DNA from: Undaria pinnatifida
Lineage: Eukaryota; Sar; Phaeophyceae; Laminariales; Alariaceae
Assembly (NCBI GenBank): GCA_012845835.1
Contig: JABAKD010000002.1
Location: 13,310,847 to 13,374,846, forward strand
DNA: 64,000 nucleotides
Direction of reading: 5' to 3'
Shown: piece after piece, positions 25,698 to 40,600 of the stretch
Position numbering within the stretch: position 1 is the first letter of the stretch
How the letters are laid out: each line of letters begins with the position of its first letter
Program-made: the position numbers and the translations under genes
Notes under the pieces: model-generated
What the model saw: only the letters and a program-made list of their open reading frames with translations
The model's database searches: none
What the model was told of the DNA's origin: nothing

Positions 25698-28600
25698 GTC
25701 ATCGTCGTCATCACCATCATCTATCCTCTTATCGTTTTCCATAACGATCTATGCAACAACGTTGAGAGCTAGCGTGTCATCATCACCGCCATCGTCATCA
25801 TAACCATCCTCATCGTCATCACCACCTTCATCACCACTCCCCCTTCCCCTCCTTCCCCCTCCAAACATAAGCAACCTTTTTTTAATCAGGGTTAGGAGAA
25901 ACTGTCCACATACACTAAATTACCTTTCTTAACCCGACCGAGGAGCAATACATGGCCTCTATGACGCACGAAAGAGGGCGCTAGCAGAGTGAGCCCACTG
26001 CTCAACCCCCTGAGCAAACATCACTCCCCCGTTACCCCCCCCCCCCCCCCTCCTCTCCCCTTAACTGCCGGCGCATGTTGAGTCATCCCACGGTAGGGGT
26101 TGCAGTCATTAGATTAACTAATAATGTACCAGTTCCGATTGAGCTCCTCAAGTGAGGAACTAGCGTTTAGTCATTGATCGAGTAATTATACGAGTACACA
26201 TTGTTTTTTTAGGACTACGGCATAGAAGGTTGGTCGGGCTGTGCGAACGAATGTCTTCCAAATCGTTTTTTCAGGTGAGATAATGAGCTCCTCATGTGAG
26301 GACCTCAGAGACTTTCTGCTGCACCCGTACCGTGGGATGGCGCATGCTGCGGTAGAGGTACCCCTTATTTTGGCTGAGGCTCCTAACCTATTGAGGAGCT
26401 CCATACTGTTGATAGTATACCTCACCCAAAACTGGTGTTTGAGGGAATACTGAAATAGCAAACTTGATGAAGCAAACCCATGGCGTAGGCATACCTAAAC
26501 GTGGCAATATTGCAATATAATAATGGCATTCCGACGATACTTCGATGTATTAGGTTAAGGAGCCCCGTCATCTAGAGATTATCTAGGCACAAAAGAGCTA
26601 GCCCCATCGTAGGTCGCGTTCCCCGTTGTCTCAAAGCGTCATCATCGTCATCATCATCATCATCATTATCACTATCACTATCATCATCACTATCATCATC
26701 ACCATCGCCATCATCATCATCATCACCATCATCATCGTCGTCATCATCATCATCATCCTCATTATCATCATCACCATTTTAACATCATCATCGTCGTCAT
26801 ATTTCCCATTCTCTATCCCCCTAATAAACTACGCGACAACAATATACAGGATGATGCAAGGCTGTCCGAGCCGTATATGAGCTTCCTGAGCCATCACTCC
26901 CCTGATATTTCGTCCTCTATTTCATCCTCCGAACCTAGGCAACATCTGTACGCCAATATGAGTACATACATCACAACCAACTTAACAGTCGTCATCAACA
27001 CCATCATCAGCATTGCTATCATCAACATTACAATAATCGCTATCATCGTCAATATCATCATAATCATCATCATCATCACCATTTCTCCTGATCTCTTTGC
27101 CCCTCCAACTCCAAACCTGCTCAACAATACAAGGACTATGTGAAGCTGTTCGAGCCGTACATTAGCTTTCTCAACCTGGACGTCGAACAGTACATGGCCT
27201 CGATGACCCACGCGGGGGCCAACGGCGGCGGCGGCGGCGGAGATGACGACGACGACGAGGAGGAGGGACTTGGGGTGGCCGAAGTGAACCTCGAGGCTCT
27301 TCGAGCGGTTCTCTCAAAGCATCAGGTAAATAAAACTGCAGTGGGGGGGGGGTTCCCCAACAGTGCCGGTTGAATAGTGCCTGTTACCGATGCAGCGCGG
27401 GTGAAATCGCTTGGCACGACTGGAACCATAGTGCCTGTTGCCGATACAGTGCGGGTGAAATCGCTCACCACGACCAGAACCCGCTGCTATACCGACACGT
27501 GTTGCGATAGAGGTGTCACTTTGCGGCCGAAACCATGTTGCCAATACAGTGCGGGTGAAATCGCTTGGCACGACTGGAACCATAGTGCCTGTTGCCGATA
27601 CAGTGCGGGTGAAATCGCTTACCACGACTAGAACCCGCTGCTCTACCGACACGTGCTACGATAGAGATGTTACTTTGCGGCCGAAACGTTTCTGATCGAA
27701 GGGGGAGCTCCTCGGCTTAACGCTTCTACAACTGAAACCCGGTTTTTGGTAAAAATTACTTGGAGTTAGTATAGGGGGATTTTTGGGGGCCCTACAGAGA
27801 AAAAACCACCTAATATGGTTGATAAAAGTATGTTTACGATGTTTTTGGGGTTTCCGCCGAGGCTAAGGGCGTGATGGATAGTTCATCGGGTTGCGCTATG
27901 GGGATTTTCGAAGAAGGACCCTTGGAAGAACATAGGACGAAGCTACGGTGGGGGGGAGGGGGGCATGCTAAGGGGGGCATGTTAAGGGGGGGCGCACTCA
28001 TTTGTTGCTTGGGCCTTAGTCATTTGACCATTGACCACGCATCCCTTTCGAGACGGAGCACTGTTCCTACTCCTGATAGAGACACCTCCAACATTTGGGC
28101 GCTCGTTACGCTTCTTCCATGTGTTGCACATAAACTGTTTGCTTATCCCATCCCTACCGTACGGGGGTCAATTTTGGAGGCGTTTTTTGGCAGTGTCTCG
28201 GGGTCACCCGCGCGAGTGATCCCCTGCGTTCCTTCGCAGTCTCGAGCTTTTCCGGGCTGTTTTGTTTTTCTCGATAGGAATCCGCGATGGACATGGTTAG
28301 CTTGCTACGGTGCGCCAAGCAAATCGCCCAAAGTCTTTTTGTCAGCAAGGCACGAAGCCATTCGTGCGAGTGAGTGGCTCCAATCCAGCGACGATAAAAG
28401 GGGATATGATACTACAAAACCGTCACCATGTTAGGCCGACTCATCCCACGATAGGAGTTGCATTTGTTGGATTAGCTAATAATGTACCTGTCCGATCGAG
28501 CTCACACTCAAGTGAGGAACTGGCGGTTAGTCGTTGATCACGTAATTTCACGGGTACGCATTTGTTTTAGGACTAAGGCATAGAAGCTTGGTCGGGTTGT

Positions 28601-31600
28601 GCGAACGAACGCCTTCGAAGTCATTTTCTCCGGGTGATATATTGAGTTGTTCGTGTGAGGACCTCAGGGACTTCATAGAATCTCATGCTGCACCCATACC
28701 CTCCCGTGGGGCAGCTCCTTGGTCATTAGGTTCGCCTCTACCGTTTGTCTACCAGTACCAGCACCGGTACCATGCCCAATAGTGCCGGTCAGTGCCCGGT
28801 ACACTGCCGTCGGTGTTGTTGCTTGGTGCGTATCAGCGCTACAGGAAGATCACCATTACCACTACTTCTGCGTCTTATATATCGTAAAAAACTACAATAC
28901 ACTCCAGCTGCGAGATTCGAAGATTTCGTCGAAACTCTCAATCTTTGCAAGCTATGTGTGGGTACTCCGATCGCGCGTATTACTGGGATTGTGTGTCGTC
29001 ATTGAGGATGTAAGTCGGCGACTCCTCTTAGAATTCGCTTGTACCAGGGCCAACAGGGTGATGTAGTGCACCGCACGAACAGCGTGAAGATGTTTCGACT
29101 TATCGTATACCGCTCTGGGCCGAAATACTATAAGGACAGTTTTATCGCTATATTGGTAACCAACCATCTTTCAATTTCCGTCCAGAATGATACCGCTTTG
29201 GACGGAAATATAGGGTCCGTTGGGGGTAGTGACGTGATTTTCTTTCTTCTTTTTCTTTCTGCGAATGTTCCAAACCTTACACAGATCACGATGCAGATAA
29301 TATAGGTCATATAGATCATATAGATCATCTAGGTCACATAGATCATATACCTGGTATATCATATAGACCATATACATCATGTAGGTCATATAGACCATAT
29401 AGACCACATAGATAATCTAGGTCACATGGATAATATAGATCATATAGACCAAATACATCATGTAGATAATATAGTCCATATAGATCATATAGGTGATATA
29501 GATCACATAGATGATATAGATCAAATAGATCACATTGTCATATAGACCAAATACATTATGTAGATAATAAAGACCATATAGATCATATAGACCATATAGA
29601 TCAAATATATCATATAGACCATACACATCATGTAGATCACATAGATCACCTGCGGTACATCCTACAGCTGCCGTTATCATCTGTTGTGCAGGATTGTGTA
29701 TGCCGTGTACAAAACCAACACCAGAAGCATGTATGTGCGAAATCATGGAGGTCGTACGGTTCCCACTGGATAAAATGAGCTGCACCGTTACAGATCTTCC
29801 CTGAAACATCTAGATCGTCATGTGGGGATCGATGATCTGTCTGTCTGTCTGAGATGTAGAATGTTTATGATGAGTAATCGACATTGCAAGCTCACGCTGG
29901 GTGTCGTCTGTTTCGACGGCGGAAAATATTGAATGTATTGCGTAAGTGTGGGTTAATTGAATGCGGGGAGTTGTATAGGGTTACGGATGTGTCAATGGGG
30001 AGGCGGGTACTCGTAGTAACACACAACGACGCCAAAACAAACAATAACGTTGACAGTTTGTTGTCACCTCCAAAGATCAGGAGACCTGTCAAGTAGGCCT
30101 TGGTTTCTTGCGTCGGCATAGTTGTAAAAAACCGGGCATTAAACAGGTGGCATAATCTTCGAAAACATGAGTACAAGAAACCAAGGCATGGTGCCAAGCA
30201 GTGGGAAACGCATCGACGGATGGCAAATATATTAACAAATAATATGCTACCATTATTACTGTTGATACTAATTTGCTGTTGTTGTTCACTCCGGCAACAT
30301 CCATTGAAGTCAGATATCTTCAAAGAGCAATACATCTGTACAAACGCGCGGCCGGTGTATCACGCAGCTTGCAATTGACGAGCACCGACCCTTAAATTGA
30401 TCGAACTCACAGCTGACGTATTCACAACGATGTTATAACACGATACCTATATGAAAACCGACTTGGGTTGGCCGAGGTGAACCTCGAGGCTCTTCGAGCG
30501 GTTCTTTTTGGAAGAATCAGGTGAGCTACCTTGAAAATCATCAAGTAAAGCTATTAGTCTCTGCAGGCGGTTCTCTCGTACCACCAGTTGAAAAAGCTAC
30601 GAGTATACCAGGTAGTCTGCAGCAGTGCGCCGCACGTGACCGCGAGATACGATTTTTAAGTCATTGCATGCCAGGTACCACTCTAGACCGTAATATAAGG
30701 ACCCTTTTATTGCCAGAAAGGGATGACGTGTTCATTGCGGGCAACCCGAAAATAAAGCAAACCCTCAATTGGCTGTTGTTACACAATTCTCACAATAATA
30801 TTAACGTTGACCTGGGGTGGCCGACGTCAACCTCGAGTCCGTGACGAGCTTACATCATACTGGTGTTTGGAACATGGAACAAGCAGTACCGAGGTACCAT
30901 GTATGTTTTACGGTGACCGCTGCTGCTCTTGCGGGGAGCACTTATCAAACCAGTGACGGTGCTTTTAAGCGACCGCCAAATTAGGCTGATATTAATTGAT
31001 TCACCACACCCGCCGGTCCTTCGGATCGTGCACGCCACTGTATGGAAACTATTTATAAGAAGTTTGGGTGAGACGACGACCCCAGTCCGGTAGCCGATGC
31101 AGAGTATAAGAAGCAATGGAAGTATGAGTAGGCCCACCGGCTGGGGGAGGAGGCCTCATCTAATCCAATACTTACTTTAAATGCTCGGTGAAGCCGCAGA
31201 AGAATACTACAGTAAAATCGGGTTTCCAGAATGAGTCATCGATGGTACGGAGGTGGCTCCATGATTTGGAACCGGTGAATTGCTTGGAGAATCTAGGCCA
31301 CATCGATCATTGTGCCTGTTTCCCACGAACCCAAAGCCAGAGAACATACGTTGAATTAGAAATACTGACCATCCCACCCACCCAGCTTATGCATGCAGTA
31401 GTTTCTTGTTTTACAACCTTTGCGGACAAGAGAAGTCTGCGAGCCCCTTGCCACACTCAGCCCCGTGCGGAAGCAACCAGAGATGTCTTCAAATGGATCC
31501 GAGATTGGAGCAAAGCTGTTGGTTCCGGCCTATTTGAGCCTATCTGAGGCACAGTACCGGAGCCACAACCATTGCCTTCAACCCCCGCCCAACGGGCAAG

Positions 31601-34600
31601 ACCAAGAGGAAGCAGAAACCATTTCGGACCACCCTAGACATCCTGCGTGCTGAGTAGCTTCTGCGCCGTGTGTTATTTCATTTTATTTCATTTCATTTTG
31701 TTTTCCAGGATTACTGCCGCGCTGAGCGCTCAGCGCGGAGGTACATCCCGGGCGAGACCCTCCTGCTTCGGGGCAGGAGGCCTCATCTAATCCAATACTT
31801 ACTTTAAATGATCGGTGAAGCCGCAGAAGAATACTGCAGTTACAAAGTCGAGTGCAATGAAGCTAGTACTCGACGTAAGCACACAAAACGACTTATTTGC
31901 CGAATATGTTCTAGTCTCTGCATAGCCGTATTTGCCGAATATGTTCTAGTTTCCCGGTATTTCTTCAGAGCAGTTATTAATATTGACTTGGGGTGGCCGA
32001 CGTGGACCTCGAGTTACAAGGCAGTCGGGTGCACCGAAGTTAGCAAAGTATCGGGACTGATGACACGTGAATGCACGAGACGCCCCCCTCGCCAAAATAT
32101 GTTCTTGTCCCGACATAGCCGTTCATCGTTTCCCCATATTCGCCCCCCCCCCCCCCCACCCCCCGCCCCCCCCCTTGCTTTGGTCTTTCGCAGACCGCGG
32201 AGGCTGAGATTCGTGCGGACATTCCGGACCGTCCGGTGGATTGCGGTCTCTTTTCGGTCAACCCTTCGGGTATACGGTACGGATCATCCCTCGGTAGGGG
32301 GTTTGTATTTTTGGGCGAGGCGTTTCTGACCGGTTGAGCTCTTCAAGTGTGGAGCCATCGGTTAGTACGGTAATTTTACGAGCATATTTGATTCAGGACT
32401 ATTAATACCGCCTAAAAATGTTGGTCGGGTGGCGTGAACGAATGCCTTCCAAGTCTCCAAGTAATATTTCGAGTTAGATGCTTTTCTTACAATAAACTGA
32501 TTGTGAAAACCGAAAATGGAGGGTCCAGCGCCTTCGCAGGCGTGTTTGACCCGGGGAACGAGAGAATCGGGCTCGCTCCTCTCGAAGTCCGACTAGCTTT
32601 TCTTTTGCGAGACGCATCCAATGACGTGTTTGCCGTTTCTTCAGGAGAGGAGTTTTATTTTTCGTCGACACACCGTAGTGTCCTCAAAATTCGTTTCGGA
32701 TGCTATTTATCCGAAAAGCAGGCATTTTTTTCCGATGAAACTGCGATATATATCCGAAACAGGTTATGCATTTTTTTCAAAATTTTTCAAACTGATACCC
32801 GGAAGAAACGGCAAACGTCGTTGGATGCGTTTCGAAAACAGGCTAGTATTAATAGGACTTTGAGAAGAACGAGCCCGATTCTCCCGTTCCCCGGGTCAAA
32901 CACACCTGCAAAGGTGCTGAAACCTCCATTTTCGGTTTTCATAATCAGTTTATTGCAAGAGATGGCGTAAGAGCTCAGAAAGTTATCTTGCACTCGAGTG
33001 ATTCTATGATATGATAGCCCCCCCCCAAAACCGCGACTTTCTTTTACGAGCGTTTCATGGCTTCTCGGCACGAGTGAGGACGCTATGAAAAAATCTTCCT
33101 ATTTTTTCTTGTTTGCAAAGGCCTATCGGACGATGACGTCGGGGTGGCAAGGGAGCATCGTATCTTCAGGAGATACGAGCCGGTCTAAAAAAACCGGCGA
33201 TTTGGTCAAAGAAAAGTTGGCGGGGCTACCGTAGACCAACTCACTCCTAGCATGGGATGACTCGTACGTCGTACAGAAAGGCCACCGCCGTGAACGCGAT
33301 GTTTACCTAACAAAATCGACGCCACATGTGAAGCAACTCGCGGGAAATAACGTACGTTATCCCTGAAGCACCCCAGAACAGAGGGCCAATCGAGCGGTGA
33401 CTGTCTGTTGCTTTCATGTCTTTCTGCGCGCGCGCGGCGGGCGCGTGCGGCATCTCTGGCTGGTATTATGCTGGACAACCGACGTGTGCAGCGTGGATTT
33501 GATCGTCGATTACTCGCACACATCCCCGGAAAGAAAAAAAAAAAGTACTCTATCAGTAGTAAGCAAAACCGAAGGAGGCAACCCACGCACGTAATATCGG
33601 CTGAGCTGCGACGTCGACCATTCACAAAATTTCCCAGAAAGAAGGAAATCATTGGAAATCTGTTGAGAAATAAGTTCAAGCGGAAACCTTTCTTTGCACA
33701 TAGGCCACTTCCTATCCAATTCCTCGCATATCGATTTCAGGTCGCCCCATTCCCCCACCCTCACATGCCCGCGGCAGCCATTACCTCTTGAAGGAGCTCT
33801 ACGGGATAGCGCAGCGACTGCTGGTTCTCCCCCCCCTCTTCCTCTCCTCCCCCTCCCCCGCTGCGTCCGCGATATCTCTTATCCAATGCCGAAAACATGC
33901 TTTTTGAACAGTCCCCTGCCTCCCCACATGCCCGCGGCAGCAACTACCTCTTGAAGAAGCACCACGGGATAGCGCAACGGCTGCTGGTGGAGCATCAGGC
34001 TCATTGTGCAACGCTGGCGGCGGCATGCCGGGTCAAATTCCAGGCGGTTCTGTCTTGGCTGCAGAAAAAACCGAAGGACATCGAAGAGGTTAGTCTGTCG
34101 GTTCTACAGCACGATACTTGAGTTTTTTTTGCTTTTTCACAGAGGATATATTGGCACCAAAGCGCAGGGACACAGTTACTCGCCGAACACCTCACGGCGC
34201 TTCGCGCTTGGTGCAAGCAATGTCTGCCTGGTTGGTGAAAACCCGCCGTGCTCCGTCGCGGCATAGTAGGGATGCGAGGGTCTATGGTCATACGACTACG
34301 GCCATGCACGAACTGAGTACACCCCCCCCCATTTCACCCACCCCCCTAAAAACCCCGCCGCTCGCCCCCCACGGTCATACGACTACAGGATGGAACACAA
34401 TAAACTGATGAGTCCCAAACGACCCGTAAAGATGCCGTTCCGGGTGGCTATCTCCACCGCACCTGACCCTCATGGGTCAGGCCGGGTCGACATACTCACG
34501 CACCAGTCTAGTAGTATACAACTACACTGTATAGCTTGCGCTGTCGGAGTAGAAACGGGGACCGCAGAGAGGGGCAGCTCACGCTATAGCTACAGTGGGA

Positions 34601-37600
34601 ACTGAAGGACACGCCAGCTAGCTCTGGATTGCGAAGGCAATTGGGTTAAATCGACACACGATGTGTATGCAAATACGTGGAAGTGTGCTGAGCTTGAGCT
34701 TCATTTTTTACCCCCATCCGCTGGAGGATAACAAAATAAAAAAATAAAAAATTGAACTGATGCATTCCACAGCAGTCGGGTTTTGTCCCCCTCGAAAACG
34801 TTTTTTATACTTTCCGTGCACATATTGATCTCCATCACCCTGTTGACCCTGGTACAAGCTACACTGTAGTTCCAAGGGGAGTCGCCGACCTATATCCTTA
34901 ATGAGGACACACACCCAGTAATACGCACGATCGGAGTATCATACACAGCTTGCGAAGATGAGTTTCGACGAAATAAATCTTCGATGTCACAGGTGTTGTA
35001 GTGTATTATATTTTTTTGTGTATTATGTCTGGAAATAAAAACGCAGAAACTCAGCATAATCATCAGCAGCGCACTTCTACTGTTTTATCGGCGTACAGCG
35101 GTACAAATTGTAGCATGGTGTTTCCCCGTGGCATCTTGTACACCAGAACTTCTGTAGCTCTCGTGCGCCCCAGCTGCTGTCTTGGCACAAAATACTTTGC
35201 CACACCATAAATTCTGTACCTGGTAGCTCAAAACACGCCCCATTTTGTTTTGTTGTTCTAAATCGTTTTCGGCATGAGGTCTTGTCGTCGCACACTTCTT
35301 CTGTACATAGCTCGCGCGAAACCCCTTTTTGGGCATGGGTTACTTCTTCCTTATCCATTTTGATCAAAGAGCTTGCGGTGTTTTGTCTGGTAAGTAATCG
35401 GACGGGTGAGACATCAGACGGAAAAAAATGACGAACGACATCCCCATACAAGTCATACAGTAGTGTCAGTGCGCAAAATGATTATGGACCGATATCGCCC
35501 TTGGCAAAATTCAGGGGTGTCGCATAGCGCGAGACCGGGGTATCACGCAGTTTGCGAAGATAGGTGAGCATCGACCCTTAAATTGATCGAACCCATCACA
35601 GCTGAAGTATTCGAAAACGTTTTTAGTTGTAGATTTGACGAAAGCGGCATTGACTTCCACACAGGTTGATGGGCTAAAAATAACGGTCAATCTCCGAGCT
35701 GCAACCCCATTTGTTTTTTCGACACGCGCGCAGCACGATGTTACCCGTACATGCAGCACGGCCCTCCACTGGTTGATAAGAGTGCACCTCTCACTAACAA
35801 ATGAGTAAAAGGAGACGGCTCTTTCAGCCCTTGACCGACGGCAATTTTCCGATAATTTCTGATTGACCCCAAACTACGAGATTTTCGTGTGTACAAGCAA
35901 ATATATCAGGAGACGGCACTTTCAGCCCTTGACCGACGGCAATTTTGGAGATAATTTACTTTAACTGACGCCAAACTACTAGGTTTTAGTAAGTACAAAG
36001 ATATCTGGAGACGACACTTTTCACCACTTGACCGACGACAACTTTCCAATAAGTGATCTTGACTGACGCCAAACCACTAGGGTTTAGTATGGACATGCAA
36101 GCACGCAAGGAGACGGCACTTTCACCCCTGACCGACGGCAATTTCCCAATCATTTAACTTGGCTGACGCCAAACTACGAGATTTTCGTGTGTACAAGCAA
36201 ATATATCAGGAGACGGCACTTTCAGCCCTTGACCGACGGCAATTTTTCCAACTACTAGGTTTTGAAGTGAAAATATCGTTTTTTCACCCTTGACCGCTGG
36301 ACCTTCCTTCTCCCTTGATTGACTGTTTCCTAACAGCACTGTTCTGGTCGGTTTTGTGGACCCGGGTATGCAGTGTATGTTCCAGTATTTTTGATCGGAG
36401 GAACAATTTTTTGTCTGTGGGTCTCTCGGTACATGAAAACACCCGACACGCACATCATCACGCCGCGTCAACATCCGACACCTCTAGAACAACATTTTTT
36501 TCTTTGGTTGCAAGTGTAAATTAGGAAACTTGCATCCGCTCGCAACCAGAAACAATAAATACTGGAAACCCAACAGCTCGCGCGTCCTTTCTTTGTGTTC
36601 CTTCTGGCATGCATTATATCGGCATGCCACCACGCTTCCTCTTCTTCCGCTTGTAGGTGGCCCAACTGGAGGAGTACATGAAGACGCTGGACACGCACAC
36701 CACGCCACTTTCCGACGCTCTCGACACCATGATGGACTGCAACGCGGTAAATAGTATTGTCGCGGGCAGCAGCTGTATGTGCGCTGTATATACGAGATAA
36801 AGCAACATGCCGGCCGATGAGCCAGCGCTCCCGTCAAGTTTGTGTGACAAGCTCTTGAGTCGTAGGTGGCTGATGCACGTAAGGACTTGGACGCATAGGC
36901 TACGGCAGGTGATGATGTACCTGTCTGTCCCGAGACTTTCGTCACTTTTGAGCGAACATGTCGGTTGACGGTCTCAGTTTTACCCGTCAAGGCGTCTTGG
37001 GACTTATCATGCTAGTTTTAGTGTGTGGAGATTTTCTTGACTTGACGGCTGTCCGTCCGTCAAGGGGCAATAGTGCCGTCAACCAACTTCTTCGATTTTG
37101 AGCAGCTCCGTAAATGCCCCACCCAAAACCGACTTTCAGAGCAAAAATGAAATCGCCAAAACCGATTGAACGACCCCAAGGCCCAGGCATTCTTGACAGT
37201 AATCTGGAGGAAGCAAATCGGCATTCCAACTCCAACGGTACTCGGAAACGATGTTCGGTATTTCCCTTCCTTCAGTCGAGAAAAGCAAACGGCCTAAAAA
37301 GCGGCATTGCTATCGACCAAGGCTACACGCTGGGGGATCACTCTTGGGGCTTTTCTTTGCCCCCGAGGCTCTGGGCCACTCGGCGCGAGTGACACCCCTG
37401 TTCGTTGGCGATCTCAAGTTTTCGTGCTGTGTTTTCTTTTTTTGGAAATTCATCGGCAATGGAACAGCAAAAGCTACGTTGCGCCAAAAAAATCGACCGA
37501 AGTTTTTTTGTCAGCGAGGTACATCAGAGTCACTGGTGCGAGTGTCTCAAACACCCGTAGTGAGAGATGGGGTCCCTTTCCCCCCCCCCCCCCCTCCCCC

Positions 37601-40600
37601 CACCGAAGCCTCGGTTGTCCTGGAGACCTTTTTGTGCAGCGGCTCGAGGTCACTCTCACGCGAGTGACCCCCCCCTCTTCCTTTTCGATCTTAAGATTTC
37701 GCGCTGTTTAAGTTGGAGGTATCAATCCACAACGGGATGGTAAGGTAACTCTGCGCCGGTAGACCGCGTGTAGACTTTTACCCTTGAGGTACAGACTCGG
37801 CTCGTGCGACTGCTGAAAACAAACCCAGCCAGAGAAAAGGGGGGCGCCCTTCCCTGCGGTAGCGTTGACCTATCGCAGCACGCGACGCTGCTGGATCGGG
37901 GAGGTTCGCGAGAAGGTCAGCTGCTGCTTGTTCGTACATCGTCGTCTGCCTCGAAGATCCCCCCCAAAAAATGTTAATCATTTCCACCTCCACAATCGTC
38001 ACGCCATCCGTTTTTCTTACTGTTTTTTTTGTCACCTCGCTTGCTGTTGGGCTGGTACGGTTGTCTTCTAAGCTTCTGGAAGAGTTTCACTATCCGGTGC
38101 CGATGGAGCACTCCAACGATAAGTGGGTGGCCTTCGCGTGGCCGCAGCGAATAGCCCAGCAGTGCATGGACACGGAGGGTCTCCTCAAGCAGAGCAGAGG
38201 GTCGTTCCAAGAAGAGGTTAGTGGCGACAGTTCGGGGAGTTTCTCGAAAAAACAATTCTCGGAATTAATATGTGTTGAAGAGTTTGTACAAACTATCAAA
38301 CATATTGTGATCTGAAAAAATGTGCGATTCAAGTAGTAGAAGAGACTGCTTCGGCGGCCGCAGCGAATGGCACAGCAGTGCAGGAACACGGAGGACCCCT
38401 CGAACAGGAGCGAGGGCTTGATCCAAGAAGTGGTTGGTGGCCGAAACGACCTGAAAACTTTCTCAGAAAAGTACTGGAATGACTCTTCGTTGAAGAGCTG
38501 GTGTTGGCGATCAACCTTTCTGTAAATGATGGACCAAGTCAGGTATTCGTAGCAACCATGGCTTTGTCGACCGCAACGAATAGCCCAATAGGGACACGGA
38601 GGGTATCCTCAAGCAGAGCAGAGGCTTGTTCCAAGAAGCGGTTAGTGGCGACAGCCTGGAAATTTCTTGGATTTTTTTTAGTTTCTCGGAAATTCTCGGG
38701 ATGCATATCTATTGGAGAGGTGGTGCGGAATATCAACCTTGTTACCAACTGATAAGGTGCAAGCCAAGTACAAAGGCCGTAGCGAATAGCCCAGCAGTGC
38801 AGAGACTTCTTCCAACAATAGGTGGGCGGCGACAGCTTGGGGAAATGTCTGCGATATCTCGGAAATGTCTGAGAACTTTCTGGGATTTAATTCGCATTGA
38901 AGAGCTACCAAACATTGTATGGACGCTGGGCCAAGTCGTTAATAACACAATAGAGGTTTCCCGTACTAACGTACGCGACGATATTCGCTTTCTACCGTAC
39001 TGAAATATGGAGGTGATGTGATCGATCAATTTTCTACCTTCAAGGGAGACGCGAGAGGCATAGTGTTGGCAAGCGTTGTGCTTTAACTCCAGGAAGATGA
39101 GCAGCAGGCCGCCCGCTCCGGTATCGGTGCACAAGCCAAGTATTAATGGCAGGCATGGCGTTGTGGTCTCGTTCCCAAAACGTTGGGAATGTTCTTCAGC
39201 GATGAATTCGACACACGCTTAAGGCTGTAGATGCGAACCATCTTTTTTTTCCCCTGCAAGGCTCTTTTTGACTTGAGGAGCGCGCGATTTTTTTTCTTGA
39301 GGAAGACTGAAAAAGTGCTTTGGTGATGAACAAACCCATATGGCCTAAATATACAAACAAAAAATCATAATGCGAAGCAAGAATGTCATTCCCACGATTT
39401 AGGGTCAAGGAGCCCCCTGTCAATTCAAAAAGTAGCTTAGCCAAAAAACGGTTTACTCTATTCGTAGCACGCGCCCTTTACGCACGGACAAACCAAGCTT
39501 GCATGAAGTTTTTTTTTTTAATTCCGAAATTTGTTGGGAATTTTTGCTGTCAACGACAAATTTTCATGCGAGAATATTCGTTAAACGATCTCTTGTTCGG
39601 TCGTTCGGTGCAAATCGCAGATGGAATCCGACCAGGAAAGATTTACACACACATTGGATCTCTTGGAGCTGGAAGTGGCCGGCCTAGAGCAGCACGAGGA
39701 CGTGACCATGGTCAATCGGGTCTCCAAGCTGGTCGGCGAGATGTCGGGACGACTAGCAGACGCCGAGACCAAATGTAAGTTGGTTGTTTTCGATTTTCGT
39801 GTTGTTTGCCTGTTAGGGATATGTTGCTCAGTTGGCTGATTATAAGTCGCCAATTGTGTATTAGTTGGCTGCGTTCGCCACCCGACTAAAACCTAGTCGT
39901 CAAGTCCAGCTGACTCACGCCATGGGGCTCCAAGCTGGTCGGCGATATATCTGGTCTTGGAGACTAAATGATGGCGAGAGAAAGTGTGAGTTTTGTTTTT
40001 TCTGTGCCTACTATTAGGAATAGGTGACTTGGTTGGCTGCCAATAAGCGCCGACTAGTTATTTGGTTATCTTGGTAGTTCCGTCAGAGTCGTCAACTCAC
40101 ATCCTTGGCCCCGAAGCGGGTTGAGAAGATGTTGGGGGGGCTCACAGACTCCAAGACCAAGCGTGATGCTTCTTGTATGCACCCGTGGTTTGTAGGTGCG
40201 CTCGCCTTCGCCCAGACCAGTTCTAGCAAAAACCCTTCCTCGCAGAAAAAATAAAATAACACAAGAGCCGGCCCTTCGCTTGGTTGCTGGCAGACTACCT
40301 CCACGTTCTGCTCTGATCGAACAAGCCTACTCGGATACCGCCCTTTTCTCTCCGGCGTGGGCCTATCTAGCTGCATGGTTCACGATCATTAGCCGATGCG
40401 TCTCTCTGTACCACCCCCTTAATCATCCGCGGTGCGTTTATTTCAGCCCAGGACAAAAAAAAAGGCATTGACAGTAACTGCCTGATATACTCGAAAATAT
40501 TTGCACCCACCCACCCGTCGTTTTTTTGGTATCCACCGTACGTCCAACCGAACTGCGTACGTTAAAAAAAGAGAAACGGAAAGTTAGCTGCACAAGAGAC

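Noticed and set aside
31188-31547. 119-residue frame in intron 13
   Set aside because: No recognisable domain and it starts in a duplicated non-coding block; kept as unexplained intron.
31709-31780. Exon-like segment after ttttccag reading [20 protein letters not shown]
   Set aside because: It has no phase-0 donor, and exon 13 joins exon 14 directly with perfect family register, so inserting it would break the protein.
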